Source of the DNA: Clitoria ternatea
Taxonomy: Eukaryota > Streptophyta > Magnoliopsida > Fabales > Fabaceae
Assembly (NCBI GenBank): GCA_037962975.1
Contig: CM075669.1
Location: 114,654,501 to 114,718,500 of the forward strand
Reading direction: 5' to 3'
Length of the DNA stretch: 64,000 nt
Part shown: piece by piece, positions 36,396 to 46,769 of the stretch
Position numbering within the stretch: the first letter of the stretch is position 1
How the letters are laid out: every line of letters starts with the position of its first letter
Made by a program: the position numbers and the translations under genes
The notes under the pieces: model-generated
Databases searched by the model: none
Told to the model about the DNA's origin: nothing
The model's input: only the letters and a program-made list of their open reading frames with translations

Positions 36396-37838
36396 CACTA
36401 GTGCAGAAAATGGATACGAGGACAGGTTTTAAGCACGGTTATATCAAAAACGTGCTAAAAAAGAGGCGGTGGCATTTTTGAAATTTTTGAAGTCACATAC
36501 GAGGACGGTTGAGTTGCAACCGTGCTTAAAACTAGACCTACGAACACGGTTGACAACGAACCGTGCTTAAATACTGGAAAAAATTTTTAAATTTTTTTTC
36601 TGAAAGAGTTATAAGGACGGTTGGGAAGAACCGTGCTTAAAGGTAAGGATACGAGGACGGTTTCTAAGAACCGTGCTTAAAGGTAAGGATACGAGGACGG
36701 TTGTGGGGGAACCGTGCTAAAAAGGGATGGCTACGAAGACGGTTGGAAGGGGCCCGTCCTGAAAAGTAATTAAATAATGGGGATATTAGCACGGTTCTGA
36801 GGGGAACCGTGCTTATAGGGTCGTTTTTCGAATTTTCATTTCCCTCCTCTTCTTCCTCCTCCCTCCATTACCTTACCTCCATTTCACCGTGTTCTCTTTC
36901 TCCTCCCTCTCTCCCTCCATTTCACCTTTCATCTAAGCATTCCCCTCCTTCCATCTCCTTCTTCGTCTTCCTCCTCCCTCCCTCCCTCCATTTCACCTTT
37001 CATCTAAACATTCCCCTCCTTCCATTCTCCCTCTTCTTCATCCTCCTCCCTCCATAACCGTGTTGTCTTCCTCCTCCCTCTCTCCCTCCATTTCACCTTT
37101 CCTCTAAACGTTCCCAATATCACCTTCGTCCAACACTCCACCTCCTTCTTCGTCTCCATTGAAGTTGGGCGTTCAAGAGGTATTTTTAAATATATAGTTT
37201 ATTTTCATTTCTTATGATTTCTTAACACATCGTGTGACATGCATAATAGAATAATAATGTTGTATTGGTTTATCCAAACTTCCAGCCAAAGAAAGAAATG
37301 ATGAAAAAGAAGGGTGGAGAGTGGAGACCTTGTCAGGATTATGCAGAAGTCAGATCTTTGAAATACAGTAAGTTATGATTCCTTAAAAATTCCACAAAAT
37401 TCCACAGGATTATGGCAAGGACTACGAAATAGAAGATTGTCCGATGAAATCCAAGATTTTTGTGAAGATTAGAGGCGTCATAGACTTTGGTTGGCGAGTT
37501 GGAAAGGAGCATAAGGTGGCAATGGAAATTGCAATAGAAGAAGTAAACCGCCATAGTTGCTATCAGCTTGCTTTGAATTTCCAGCAGAAACAAGCACGGT
37601 TCAAGAGGAACCGTGCTTAAAAGTGCCACATACGAGCACGGTTCTGGAGTAACCGTGCTTAAAAGTGCCCACCTACGAGCACGGTTAATATCAACCGTGC
37701 TTAAAAGCCACTTACGAGCACGGTCGCGAACCGTCCTTAAAAGCCCTTATTTACAAGCACGGTGGGAACAAGGACGGTTCTGGAACCGTGCTTAAAACCC
37801 CTCCAGAACCGTGCTTAAAACCCTTTTTTCCACCAGTG
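36396..37838. mobile_element. Non-autonomous CACTA transposon (1443 bp)
   Basis: It starts CACTAGTGCAGAAAA and ends TTTTTTCCACCAGTG, imperfect terminal inverted repeats (CACTAGTG versus CACTGGTG). The 3-bp duplication ACA is at 36393-36395 and 37839-37841, as expected for CACTA elements. Both ends carry many subterminal copies of CACGGTT/AACCGTGCTTA, at 36430-36815 and 37594-37820. There is no transposase. The middle holds a CT-rich stretch (36830-37150) and a captured gene fragment (37408-37590). Confidence 0.88.
37408..37590 (+). pseudogene. Captured exon fragment of a plant glutamate receptor-like (GLR) gene
   Basis: The open reading DYGKDYEIED...KIRGVIDFGW then RVGKEHKVAMEIAIEEVN and SCYQLALNFQ matches the start of the ligand-binding amino-terminal domain of plant GLR channels. 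These typically read as IG-V-D--SR-GKE-KVAMEIA-...F, with a following Y-L-L-FQ strand. GLRs are plasma-membrane cation channels gated by amino acids. Only about 60 codons are present, and the reading runs into CACTA subterminal repeats at 37594. A possible intron (GTAAGT about 37369 to CACAG 37407) precedes it. This looks like a gene fragment taken up by the transposon, not a working gene. Confidence 0.65.
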
Positions 37839-38112
37839 ACAGTTTTATCACTTAGGTTCTTGTTAGGAATTACTAAGAGCATTGAGCATTTTTTGAACTA
37901 AATGGAAAACAGAAATTTATTTAATTCAAAGTCAAAATAATATTATCATAAAATATTATCACACCCCCTTTATCCTAAGATAATTAATTTAGTTACTCAT
38001 GAAATAATTCAAATTCATATATAAAATGGAAAAATAAAACATACAAGGTATGGCAAAAATAAAGACTTACGGGTTTCTCCAAAAGCTTAGAATAATTTTA
38101 CCACTGTATTTC

Positions 38113-38942
38113 TGAACTGTTCTTTACTGGGGGTGTAAAAGTATGGTTGATGAACAATTCAAAATGTACATGTAATGTCAATCTGGTACAAGGAGATATT
38201 TATAAATGTGCAAGTACGGAGTATCCTTGTATACTGGGGCGGAATATAATGCACTCTGGGCGGTGTGACAGTCCGCCTGAAGTAACCTTCTTTGCCTTCA
38301 CCCAATTGGTGGTGGTACCTGCAATTATTCTCCGACGCTCAAGTCAGTATTCTGAAATACTGTAAGACTTAGAAAGCAAATCTGAGAGAATTATGCAAGT
38401 AAAAGTGTAAGGTTCAAAATTGAGGGGGGGATCCCTCTATACCTTTTTGCTGAGGTTTATATACCTGTTACTGGTGCTCCATTATTGGTAGGACCCGTTC
38501 CTTGTTTTCTGGCATAATGCAAGAAAGGTAGTGGGTCCCTGTGTCGTTCACGAGCACCATCGCTGTAGTGGGTATTTCCACTTACTTGGAAAGCGTTAAT
38601 GCTTTATTATTTTATTCATTGTTCCCTTTTATGCGTGACAGCGTGATTCCCATTTTCAACCTCTCAAGACAGAGTCAATCTCGTGTCGGGGTTATAAGTA
38701 TGGGCTCGCTACGCAATATAGGAAATTCAATATTTTGCCTATGGCTTGGCGGAGTAGTATGCATTGGCGGAGTTACGTGCCATGGCGGAGTTGCATGCCT
38801 TGGCGGAGTAACGTGCCCTGGCGGTATGTACTCCGTATAAAAGTAATTATAAGGTATTTGAGACGTACTTCTCCTGTTCAAAATGCTGGTCTGGCAAAGC
38901 ATTAAAACCATGCTCTTGGGGACCGGTGTTGGGACCGGATCA
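38113..38942 (-). repeat. 3' LTR of Element C (830 bp)
   Basis: Identical in length to 49955-50784. A TATA-like TATATAAAC lies on the minus strand at about 38456-38466. Near its right end (38746-38826) five copies of TGGCGGAGT-type words occur about every 17 bp. The polypurine tract follows at 38943-38954. Confidence 0.93.
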
Positions 38943-39362
38943 TATGCCCCCTAGCTTGTTATAGTGACTGGCGGAGTCACTTTAATGAGCTATAACACTG
39001 TTATGTTTAGCTTTTATAGGCATGGGTTTAGGTGGTGTTTGCTAGCTCAGGATTTTCGGACAAGTGTTTTCGTGCATTTAATGCTTTCATCATTACTTGC
39101 CACGCCTGTCATTAATGCGCCTCGAAACTGCGTTTTGCCGCTTCAATCTCTCACTGCCACGTATGCCCTCGTAACGATTGCCATTCCAATGATGGGACAT
39201 AAATGCGTGGGATAGCAGTTGAATACGTTTTCGAGGTTATTACCATGGGCCTTGGATTTTGAAAATACGGCCCAAAAAATGCCTGTCTTGAGATTCATCC
39301 AACGGCTGTAGTTGCGTTTCTGAGATTGGTGAGGCTTTACGTGTTTCCCCCCAAGCCATGCC

Positions 39363-39371
39363 TATAAATAG
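39363..39371 (+). promoter_or_regulatory. TATA box of the antisense ORF of Element C
   Basis: TATAAATAG lies 217 bp before the ATG at 39588 and is followed by a CT-rich leader. It lies inside the element, outside the LTR and in the opposite orientation to gag-pol. It suggests a promoter dedicated to the antisense gene. Confidence 0.55.
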
Positions 39372-39587
39372 GTAAACTCTTAGGAGGGGAAACTTTTCGC
39401 TTCATCTTCTTCTCTGCGCTTTCATATTAGAACTGCCTCTTGAACGTTGCTTTCTTGCGAGTCGTTTGTTGTTGCAGTTCTTCAATTCTTCAGAAACTTA
39501 AGGTAACTTTGTTCTTTCTCTGTTTTCTGTTTTTATTCTCATTGGGTTGGTTCTGTTTTCTTTATATGTGCGTATGTTGAAGCGAGG

Positions 39588-42241
39588 ATGAGAGGAAAAA
39601 AATCAGAGTCATGCTCTAGGGTTTTTGTCCGTCCCATGTTTTCGGATATTGAGAGTGAAGATGAGGCTTTCTATACTGGGAGGGATTCAACGTTTTACAG
39701 CAGCGTGGAGTATTTTAGTAATGCTGTACATTCGTTTGTATCAGGAGGTATTTCCCACACACAAGTGATAACGATGGCAGAATGTCAGAATATTGTGTTG
39801 CATGGATTGGACTGGAAAAAGACGCTTGAGACTGACCCCTATTGTTGGGTTGAGGAAGATGTTAAAGATGCTTCCTCTCGTCATGCAATAACGAGTGGAG
39901 GGGTGATGGAGTTGTCTGTGCCAATTTGGAAGGATGAACGGTATGAAAAAAGGTTCATCATTCGTTCGCCCAAGACGTTCGAACGTATATGCCATCATCC
40001 TCAAAATGAGCGTACCATATATATGTATGATATTTTATTTACCCAGTTGGGGGTGCGCTTTCCACTGAATAGATTCCAGATGGGCGTACTTAGATTCCTG
40101 GATTGCGCCCCTTCTCAGCTGCACCCTAATGGTTGGGGGATAGTTCGCAGCTTCGAGGTACTGGCTGAACATTTGGAGTTTACGCCCACTGTGGCGTTGT
40201 TCTTTGCCTTCTGCCACATCATGAGGAGAGTGAATGTGAAAAGTGGCGGCATGGGCTTTGTAACCCTTCGGGCGGAGCCGAAGATTTTAAATTTCAAGGC
40301 GTTTGCTGACTCCGCCAAGGAAGGCGGACTTCACTTTAGGATGAGCTTTATGAAGGTTTCCGTTAGGAAGGACAAGCCCGTCTTCTGGCAGAATAAGGAG
40401 GGAATTGATAAATTCCCAGTAGCGTGGACGCATGAGCACTTCCTCCTGACTAAACAAGCATATGAAGTTGAGGAGAGTGCTTTATCAGCTGCTTCTGTGG
40501 AAGTACTCTGGACGTTGAAGGAGTACAACTCCGTCCATAAGCTGATTCTGTGTCGAAGGCTGCTTGGGCGGGATGCTCAGGGATACTTAAGTAATATTTT
40601 ATCATTATCAATTCCCATGTTGATTGAATATTACTTCTATTTTTTCCTGCATCTTCTAACCGTATTCATATATGTTATTTTGCAGGAGAGATCGCCGAAT
40701 TCCCTGGGATGGATCGCATCAAGCAGATTCGCATAAGTCGCAAGGAAATTGACGTAGAGAACAACGTGCAGCCTAGGAGGAATTTGGCTGCTGCTCTGAC
40801 AAAGACTCTTCCTTTCCCTGCATCCACTAATATAGTGACTTTGGAGGGTGGTGCGGGGTCCTCAACAGTTGATGTTGAAAGGCGTTCTAAAAAATGTCAA
40901 GAACCAGAAGCTGTTGAGGTAGAGGAAGAGGAAGTGGATCCCCAACCCTTGCTAAAGAGGAAGACTAAGGGCAAGGAGAAGGTTGGGGAAGTGGCAGGGG
41001 CATCATCTGATGCTCCTATTGATGTGGAAGAGATTCCAGAGACACCAGCTGTGGATGTCAATGCTGAAGTGGGCGGTATGGAGGGAGTTCCAGAAGAAGA
41101 TGTTGTGGGGGAGGAGATGGAGGGAATTCAAGCTTCTCCAATCCGTCAAGCTGAGAGTCCCGCCCTGGACTTGGCTACTCGAGGGACACCAGTTTTCCTT
41201 ATTGATGTTCCAGGGGAGTCATCCAGGCGATCCGTCTCTTTGCCTCTGGCGGGGTCTCGACTGAATCCCTTTTTGTATTTTACAAATATGGGATCCCGCC
41301 AGTCGGAGAGGCGTGATCTGGATTTCATCCTCCGCCCCGACATCGACTTCGAAGAGATTCCAGACGCTGCTGCAGCTGCAAGGTGGCACCTCGCAGAAAT
41401 TGATGGTTTCCTTGCCTCTGTGCCACGCATCGCTGAAGTTGCTGCAGAAGCCGCCATGTTTCAAGAATCGTTTCATGAATCTGTGGAAAAGATACGCAGC
41501 TTGGAGCATGACAACGAACAGCTGTCGGAGGTGATCAAGGCTAAAGATAAACACCTTGACACCGCCGACTCTGATATAAAGAAGCTTGAGGAGGAGCTGG
41601 CTCGAGTGAGAGCTGATAAAGTCTTGCTGGAAAAGCAAGTTTCTGGCTTGCAGGAGTAGAATGTAAAACTGGGTGAAGAGGTGGGCGGACTATCCCAGGT
41701 GAAGGCTGATAATGTTCTGCTAAAACAACAAATTTTATATCTGAATCAGCAGAACAAAGAACTGGGCGAAGGTGTGAGCAAACTTCAGCAGAGGTTGGTT
41801 TTCTTTGAAATAAATAAGACTGTTGCTGAAGACGCCTGGGCGGCGGAGTTGGACCAAACAGCCACTGCATACAGTAACCTTGAAAAACAGGTTCAAGAGC
41901 TGCAAGTTGAAAAAGCCACTTCAGATGCTACCAGTAAGAGGCTTGATAAGGAGTTACAATCTGCCTTGGATGCGGCTGAAACGACAATTGATGATGCTTT
42001 CAGCATGGCTGTTCGCCAACTCCGTTATCGCAACCCAGGCGTTGCTCTGAACACTGCAGGCATTCATCCTTACTATGAATTCATCAATGGCGAACTGATG
42101 GTGCCTGCTCAGGGGGGTCATGTTCCTGCGCCCAATGTAGAGTATGTCCTGGCGGACTTGCCCCCCTCGCAAAGTTTATCCAAGCCTGGTGAAAGTCAGC
42201 CCAGCTCCGCCCAACAAGAGGGGGTGCCATCCGAGCCGTGA
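39588..42241 (+). pseudogene. Antisense ORF (aORF) of Element C: Transposase_28-like domain plus long coiled coil
   Basis: Exon 1 (39588-40590) contains YDILFTQLGVRFPLNRFQMG and APSQLHPNGWGIVRSFEVL, the signature of the 'putative gypsy type transposon' domain (PF04195). A 95-bp intron (GT 40591, AG 40685) joins DAQGYL to REIAEFPGMDRIKQ in frame. Exon 2 holds an acidic linker with VDVEEIPETP, then over 200 residues of coiled coil (about 41470-41980). The C-terminal motif RNPGVALNTAGIHPYYEF (42031-42084) precedes a Ser/Pro tail ending with TGA at 42241. One TAG at 41657-41659 interrupts the frame where Gln is likely (GAG-CAG-AAT); otherwise it is open, about 850 residues in all. It is convergent with gag-pol. 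The function is unknown; coiled coils suggest oligomerisation. Confidence 0.8.
40591..40685 (+). other. Spliceosomal intron in the aORF of Element C
   Basis: GTAATATTTT...TATTTTGCAG, 95 bp and T-rich. Removing it restores one frame between exon 1 and exon 2, and a similar 92-bp intron sits at 6023-6114 in the homologous gene of Element A. Confidence 0.75.
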
Positions 42242-42480
42242 AGACTAGCTCCGGAGTCCGTTTGCAAGTTTTGTTTTTCTTTGAATTTTAATGATATTGC
42301 CTTGTTCCAGGATAGGCTCTGGATCTTTATCAACTTTTGACAATATTCAATAAAATATATTTTCTGTAAATCAATACTTGTTCATATAAACACTGTCTGA
42401 GTCCGCCGGATTTATGCCTTGTAAAACGATATTAAGAAGGCAGCTTAATCATTTGAGGACTTAATGAAATATGACTAAGT

Positions 42481-43515
42481 ATAATGAGGCGGAATAACCC
42501 CTTTAGGAATTTGGTGAAGTAAAATTCAGCAATGAGGCGGGATAGCCTCTAAGGAATTTCATTGAAGTAAATTCAGTAATGAGGCGGAGTAGATTCTTAA
42601 GAATTTCATTGAAGTGAATTCTGTAAGGAGGCGGAGTAGCCTCTTAAGAATTTCAATGAAGTGAATTCAATAATGAGGCGTAGTAGCCTCTTAGGAATTT
42701 CATTGAAGTGAATTCTGTAAGGAGGCGGAGTAGCCTCCTAAGAATTTCAATGAAGTAGATTCAATAATGAGGCGTAGTAGCCTCTTAGGAATTTCATTGA
42801 AGTGAATTCTGTAAGGAGGCGGAGTAGCCTCCTAAGAATTTCAATGAAGTAGATTCAATAATGAGGCGTAGTAGCCTCTTAGGAATTTCATTGAAGTGAA
42901 TTCTGTAAGGAGGCGGAGTAGCCTCTTAAGAATTTCAATGAAGTAAATTCAATAATGAGGCGTAGTAGCCTATTAGGAATTTCATTGAAGTGAATTCTGT
43001 AAGGAGGCGGAGTAGCCTCTTAAGAATTTCAATGAAGTAAATTCAATAATGAGGCGTAGTAGCCTCTTAGGAATTTCATTGAAGTGAATTCTGTAAGGAG
43101 GCGGAGTAGCCTCTTAAGAATTTCAATGAAGTAAATCCAATAATGAGGCATAGTAGCCTCTTAGGAATTTCATTAAAGTGAATTCTGTAAGGAGGCGGAG
43201 TAGCCTCTTAAGAATTTCAATGAAGTAAATTCAATAATGAGGCGTAGTAGCCTCTTAGGAATTTCATTGAAGTGAATTCTGTAAGGAGGCGGAGTAGCCT
43301 CTTAAGAATTAATGAAGTATAATTCCGTAAGGAGGCGGAGTAGCCTCTTAGGAATTTCAATGAAGTATAATTCCGTAAGGAGGCGGAGTAGCCTCTTAGG
43401 AATTTCAATGAAGTATAATTTCGTAAGGAGGCGGAGTAGCCTCTTAGGAATTTCAATGAAGTATAATTCCGTAAGGAGGCGGAGTAGCCTCTTAGGAATT
43501 TCAATGAAGCACAAT
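42481..43515 (+). repeat. Tandem array of hairpin-forming units, 94-bp dimers passing into 48-bp monomers
   Basis: Each half-unit contains GAGGCGGAGTAGCCTC or GAGGCGTAGTAGCCTC, an inverted repeat (GAGGC/GCCTC), followed by TTAGGAATTTCATTGAAGT. From about 42600 to 43300 two slightly different halves alternate with a 94-bp period. From about 43311 to 43510 one version repeats every 48 bp. About 21 half-units in all. Frames across the array on both strands are simple repeat translations and not genes. Confidence 0.93.
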
Positions 43516-43684
43516 TTTTACAAGTGTTGAACTTACTTGAACTTGTTGACAGTGCTTGAGTTTATTGATTATGTACTCCGTAAAATATTGGTAGTTAGGC
43601 GGAGCCAAGTTTTGGATGGAGTGTTCATCCTTTTGAATTTGGACTGGAGTGTATCTCCTGATCACGTGACAATTGTTGAATCCA

Positions 43685-44135
43685 GGGTTGGTATGGTGCA
43701 GCATATAGCTGTGACACCAATTCTTCTTGCAAGAACTTGGTTGAACCTTTGAGGCGGTATGGTGCAGCATATAGCTGTGACACCAATTCTTCTTGCAAGA
43801 ACTTGGTTGAACCTTTGAGGCGGTATGGTGCAGCATATAGCTGTGACACCAATTCTTCCTGCAAGAACTTGGTTGAACCTTTGAGGCGATATGGTGCAGC
43901 ATATAGCTGTGACACCCACTCTTTCCACAAGAAGCCTGCAGTACCTTGGGGTCGAAATGGTGCAGCATATAGCTGTGACACCGATTCCTTCCACAGGCGG
44001 CCTGCAGGACCTTGGGGTCGGTATGGTGCAGCATATAGCTGTGACACCAATCCTTTCCCCCCAAGGAGTTTTTTGTACCTTAGGGTCGGTATGGTGCAGC
44101 ATATAGCTGTAAACACCAATCCTTTCCCCCCAAGG
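43685..44135 (+). repeat. Second tandem array, about 65-67 bp unit, seven copies
   Basis: Copies of ATGGTGCAGCATATAGCTGT followed by GACACCAATTCTTCTTGCAA stand at about 43693, 43759, 43824, 43890, 43957, 44023 and 44091. The first half of the unit is nearly invariant and the second half drifts. Long open frames on both strands here arise only because the unit lacks stops. Confidence 0.9.
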
Positions 44136-44432
44136 AGTTTTTTGTTGACTCCGTTTGTGAAGCTGTGTTGCATTTTGGTTGATCTTTATGGAAAAGAGTT
44201 ATGCATCTATGCTTCAATTTTTGGAGCCGTTGTCTTATCTGCATGGGAACAAGTTCTGCCATGGATAATCAATTCAAAGTTAGAGTGAAGATTGAATGTA
44301 GAAAGGCATTTCATTAATAATGGAACTACATAAAGGGCTGAGTTGGGGTATGTCTCTTCGAAACCTTCTCAAGGAAAGTATATCTAGGAAGAACCTTGAG
44401 TTAGGAGGAAAAGATCATACCATATTACCCAA

Positions 44433-45932
44433 CTAGCTGTAATATATGCGTAAATTTAAAATGTTCCATTTATTCCTGACCGGAGTGCCATCTAAGTTTT
44501 CTAGGCGGTATGTGCCTTTGCCCAGAATTTCGACGACTCGGTATGGACCTTCCCATGTTGGTGCCAATTTGCCTTGGTGTGCAAATTTGTTACCGATATT
44601 GGCTCTTCTCAAGACCAAATCTCCTTCTTTGAAACGGCGTTCAGAAACACGTATGTTATACCGTTTGGCGGCCTTTGCTTTAACAGCTTGGTCCCTTACA
44701 AAGGCTTCCTCTCTCAACTCCGCCAAGACCTCGAGTTCATGGGTGAGGTTCTGTTGATTGGCTTCTTCGTTGAAATAGAGGACTCGAACTGATGGGGCTG
44801 CCAATTCAATGGGAATAACAGCTTCGGCTCCATATGTCAGCCGATATGGAGACTCATTTGTGGTGGAGTGAGGGGTTGTTCTATATGCCCATAGAACGTG
44901 GCATAATTGATTTGCCCAATCTCCCTTTGCTTCACCAAGGCGTTTCTTAAGGCCTTTCAAGATTTCTCTGTTGGTAACTTCAGCTTGGCCATTGGTTTGA
45001 GGGTGTTCCGCAGAAGAGAAAATCTGCGTAATGCTGAGATTTTCCAGGAGTTTAGTGAACTTACGATCTGTGAATTGGGTGCCATTATCAGTGACTATGC
45101 GTCCAGGGACTCTGAAACATGCAATGATATTTTCATATACGAATCTACGAGTCCTGGTTGATGTAATATACACCACTGCCTCTGCTTCAATCCATTTGGT
45201 GAAGTAATCAACACCAACTATCAAGTATTTGATACCGCCGGGCGCAGTTGGGAATGGACCCAAGATATCCATGCCCCATTGATAGAAAGGCCAAGGCGTT
45301 ATTGATGATGACATTTCTTCCGCCGGAGTATGGTGGAGATTTGCGAATCGTTGACATTGATCGCACTTTTGAACATAGGAGGCGGAGTCATGCTTCAGGG
45401 TGGGCCACCAATACCCCACCCTGAGTATTTTTCTCATTAGACTCCGTGCCCCTGGATGGTGTCCACATTGCCCTTCATGGACTTCTTCCAAAACAGCTTG
45501 CACCTCATTTTCGTTTATACAAATTAAGTAAGGAACAGAAATTCCTCGGCGGTATAACTGTCTGTCTAGGAGTGTATAATAAGGTGCTTCTTTCTTTAGT
45601 TTCTTTCGCTCAAGATCATCTGTGGGTAATTGTCCATTAACAAGATAACGAACTATTGGTGCTACCCAGGAACTGTCATCAAAGGAGCGACTTTTAATCA
45701 TATGTACTGAGGAAGGAAAGGAAATGCTTGGCTCCGCCAAGGTACTCTGTACAACCGTAGTTGTGCATCCTGCCTTCTTTGTGCTGGCTAACCTGGAGAG
45801 AATATCAGCACGTGTATTTTCTTCACGGGGTACATGCTTGAAAGTGACTTCATCAAAGCGCTGCTTTAACTCATTGACACAGTCTAGATATTGTTGTAGC
45901 AGAGGTTCTTTAGCCTGATACTCACCAAGAAT
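44433..45932 (-). pseudogene. Integrase of Element C (end of pol)
   Basis: Open from the stop at 45933 to TAA at 44433. HVPREENTRADILSRLAST closes RNase H. The zinc-binding region has EVHEGQCGHHPGARSL and YVQKCDQCQRFANL (HHCC). The core has IVGVDYFTKWIEAEA, RIVTDNGTQFTDRKF and HPQTNGQAEVTNREILKGLK (D, D, E all present). The C-terminus has GDLVLRRANIGNKFAHQGKL and APTWEGPYRVVEILGKGTYR. Length and motifs are complete for the Tat lineage, with no chromodomain. The domain itself is intact; only upstream stops in the polyprotein would keep it from being made. Confidence 0.92.
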
Positions 45933-46769
45933 TTATGAGATTACTAATTGAGAATCACTGCATAGGGTGACAGTTTTGGCCCCAATATCTTGTGCTGCTC
46001 TGAGTCCGGCCAAGCAGGCTTCATACTCCGCCTGATTGTTAGATGCAGTGAAGGTAAAGTGCAGTGAAATTTCAAGGTGTACCCCGTCATCACTTTCCAC
46101 AACAATTCCTGCTCCACATCCTTTGCTATTGGAAGACCCATCTACGTATACCGTCCAGTGTGAGTGATCTGCATCTGGGCTAGAACCTGTTAATTCAACT
46201 ACGAAATCTGCTAGGACTTGTGCCTTGATAGCAGTTCTTGGTTTGTAGGATATGTCGAATTCAGAGAGTTCTATGGCCCATTTGATCATCCTTCCAGCCA
46301 GGTCTGGTTTGAACAGTATAGTACGAAGTGGCAAGTCTATGCGAATCAGGATGGGATGGGCATGGAAATATGGTCTTAGGCGTCGTGAGGCCCAAACAAC
46401 TGCAAGTGCTGCCTTTTCAATCTTCTGATAATGGCATTCTGCACCATGCAGTGTTTTACTAGTGAAGTACACCGGCCGTTGGCCTTCAACCGTCTCCTTG
46501 ACCAGAGCCACTGCCAGCGCTTCATCTGAAACAGACAAATAAACAATGAGTTTCTCACCTGGGCTCGATTTTACCAGGATTGGAGGGCTGGCCAAGACAT
46601 TTTTCAAGCTTTGGAAGGCCACCTCTTGCTCTGGGCCCCAACTGAATTTCTTGTCCTTCTTCAGCATTTTGTACAAGGGAAGAGAGCGATGAGCCATTTT
46701 TGGCATGAATCGTGCTAGAGCAGCGATTTTGCCATTGAGGGATTGTACCTCTTTCAATGTTTTGGGGCT
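45933..46769 (-). pseudogene. RNase H region of Element C pol
   Basis: It starts after the TAG at 46770-46772, where GVQ/ELQ-type context in relatives implies Gln (EL-Q-SPKTLKEVQ). It holds the RT tail (MAHRSLPLYKMLKK, KFSWGPEQEVAFQSLKNVL), the ancestral RNase H-like connection, and an RNase H with VYVDGSSNSKGCGAGIVVE, NNQAEYEACLAGLRAAQ and LCSDSQLVIS, the D-E-D triad. It ends in a TAA (45933-45935), again at a Gln position (QLVIS-Q-ILGEYQAKE), in frame with integrase. Confidence 0.9.

Noticed and set aside
36809..37057. Ser/Pro/Leu-rich 82-codon frame
   Set aside because: Lies in a CT-rich low-complexity stretch of the CACTA element; no domain and no homologous length.
38541..38840. 99-codon frame in the LTR of C, repeated at 50383-50682
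   Set aside because: Same frame in both LTRs; the Gly/Val-rich end is a translation of the TGGCGGAGT repeats. No sign of a gene.
43217..43530. Repetitive ORFs such as SLRNYTSLKFLRGYSA repeats
   Set aside because: Direct consequence of the 48-bp tandem unit being a multiple of three without stops; frames exist on both strands.
43501..44288. Long open frames on both strands (up to 187 codons)
   Set aside because: They are translations of the 65-67 bp tandem unit, repeated in every copy, with no protein family pattern.
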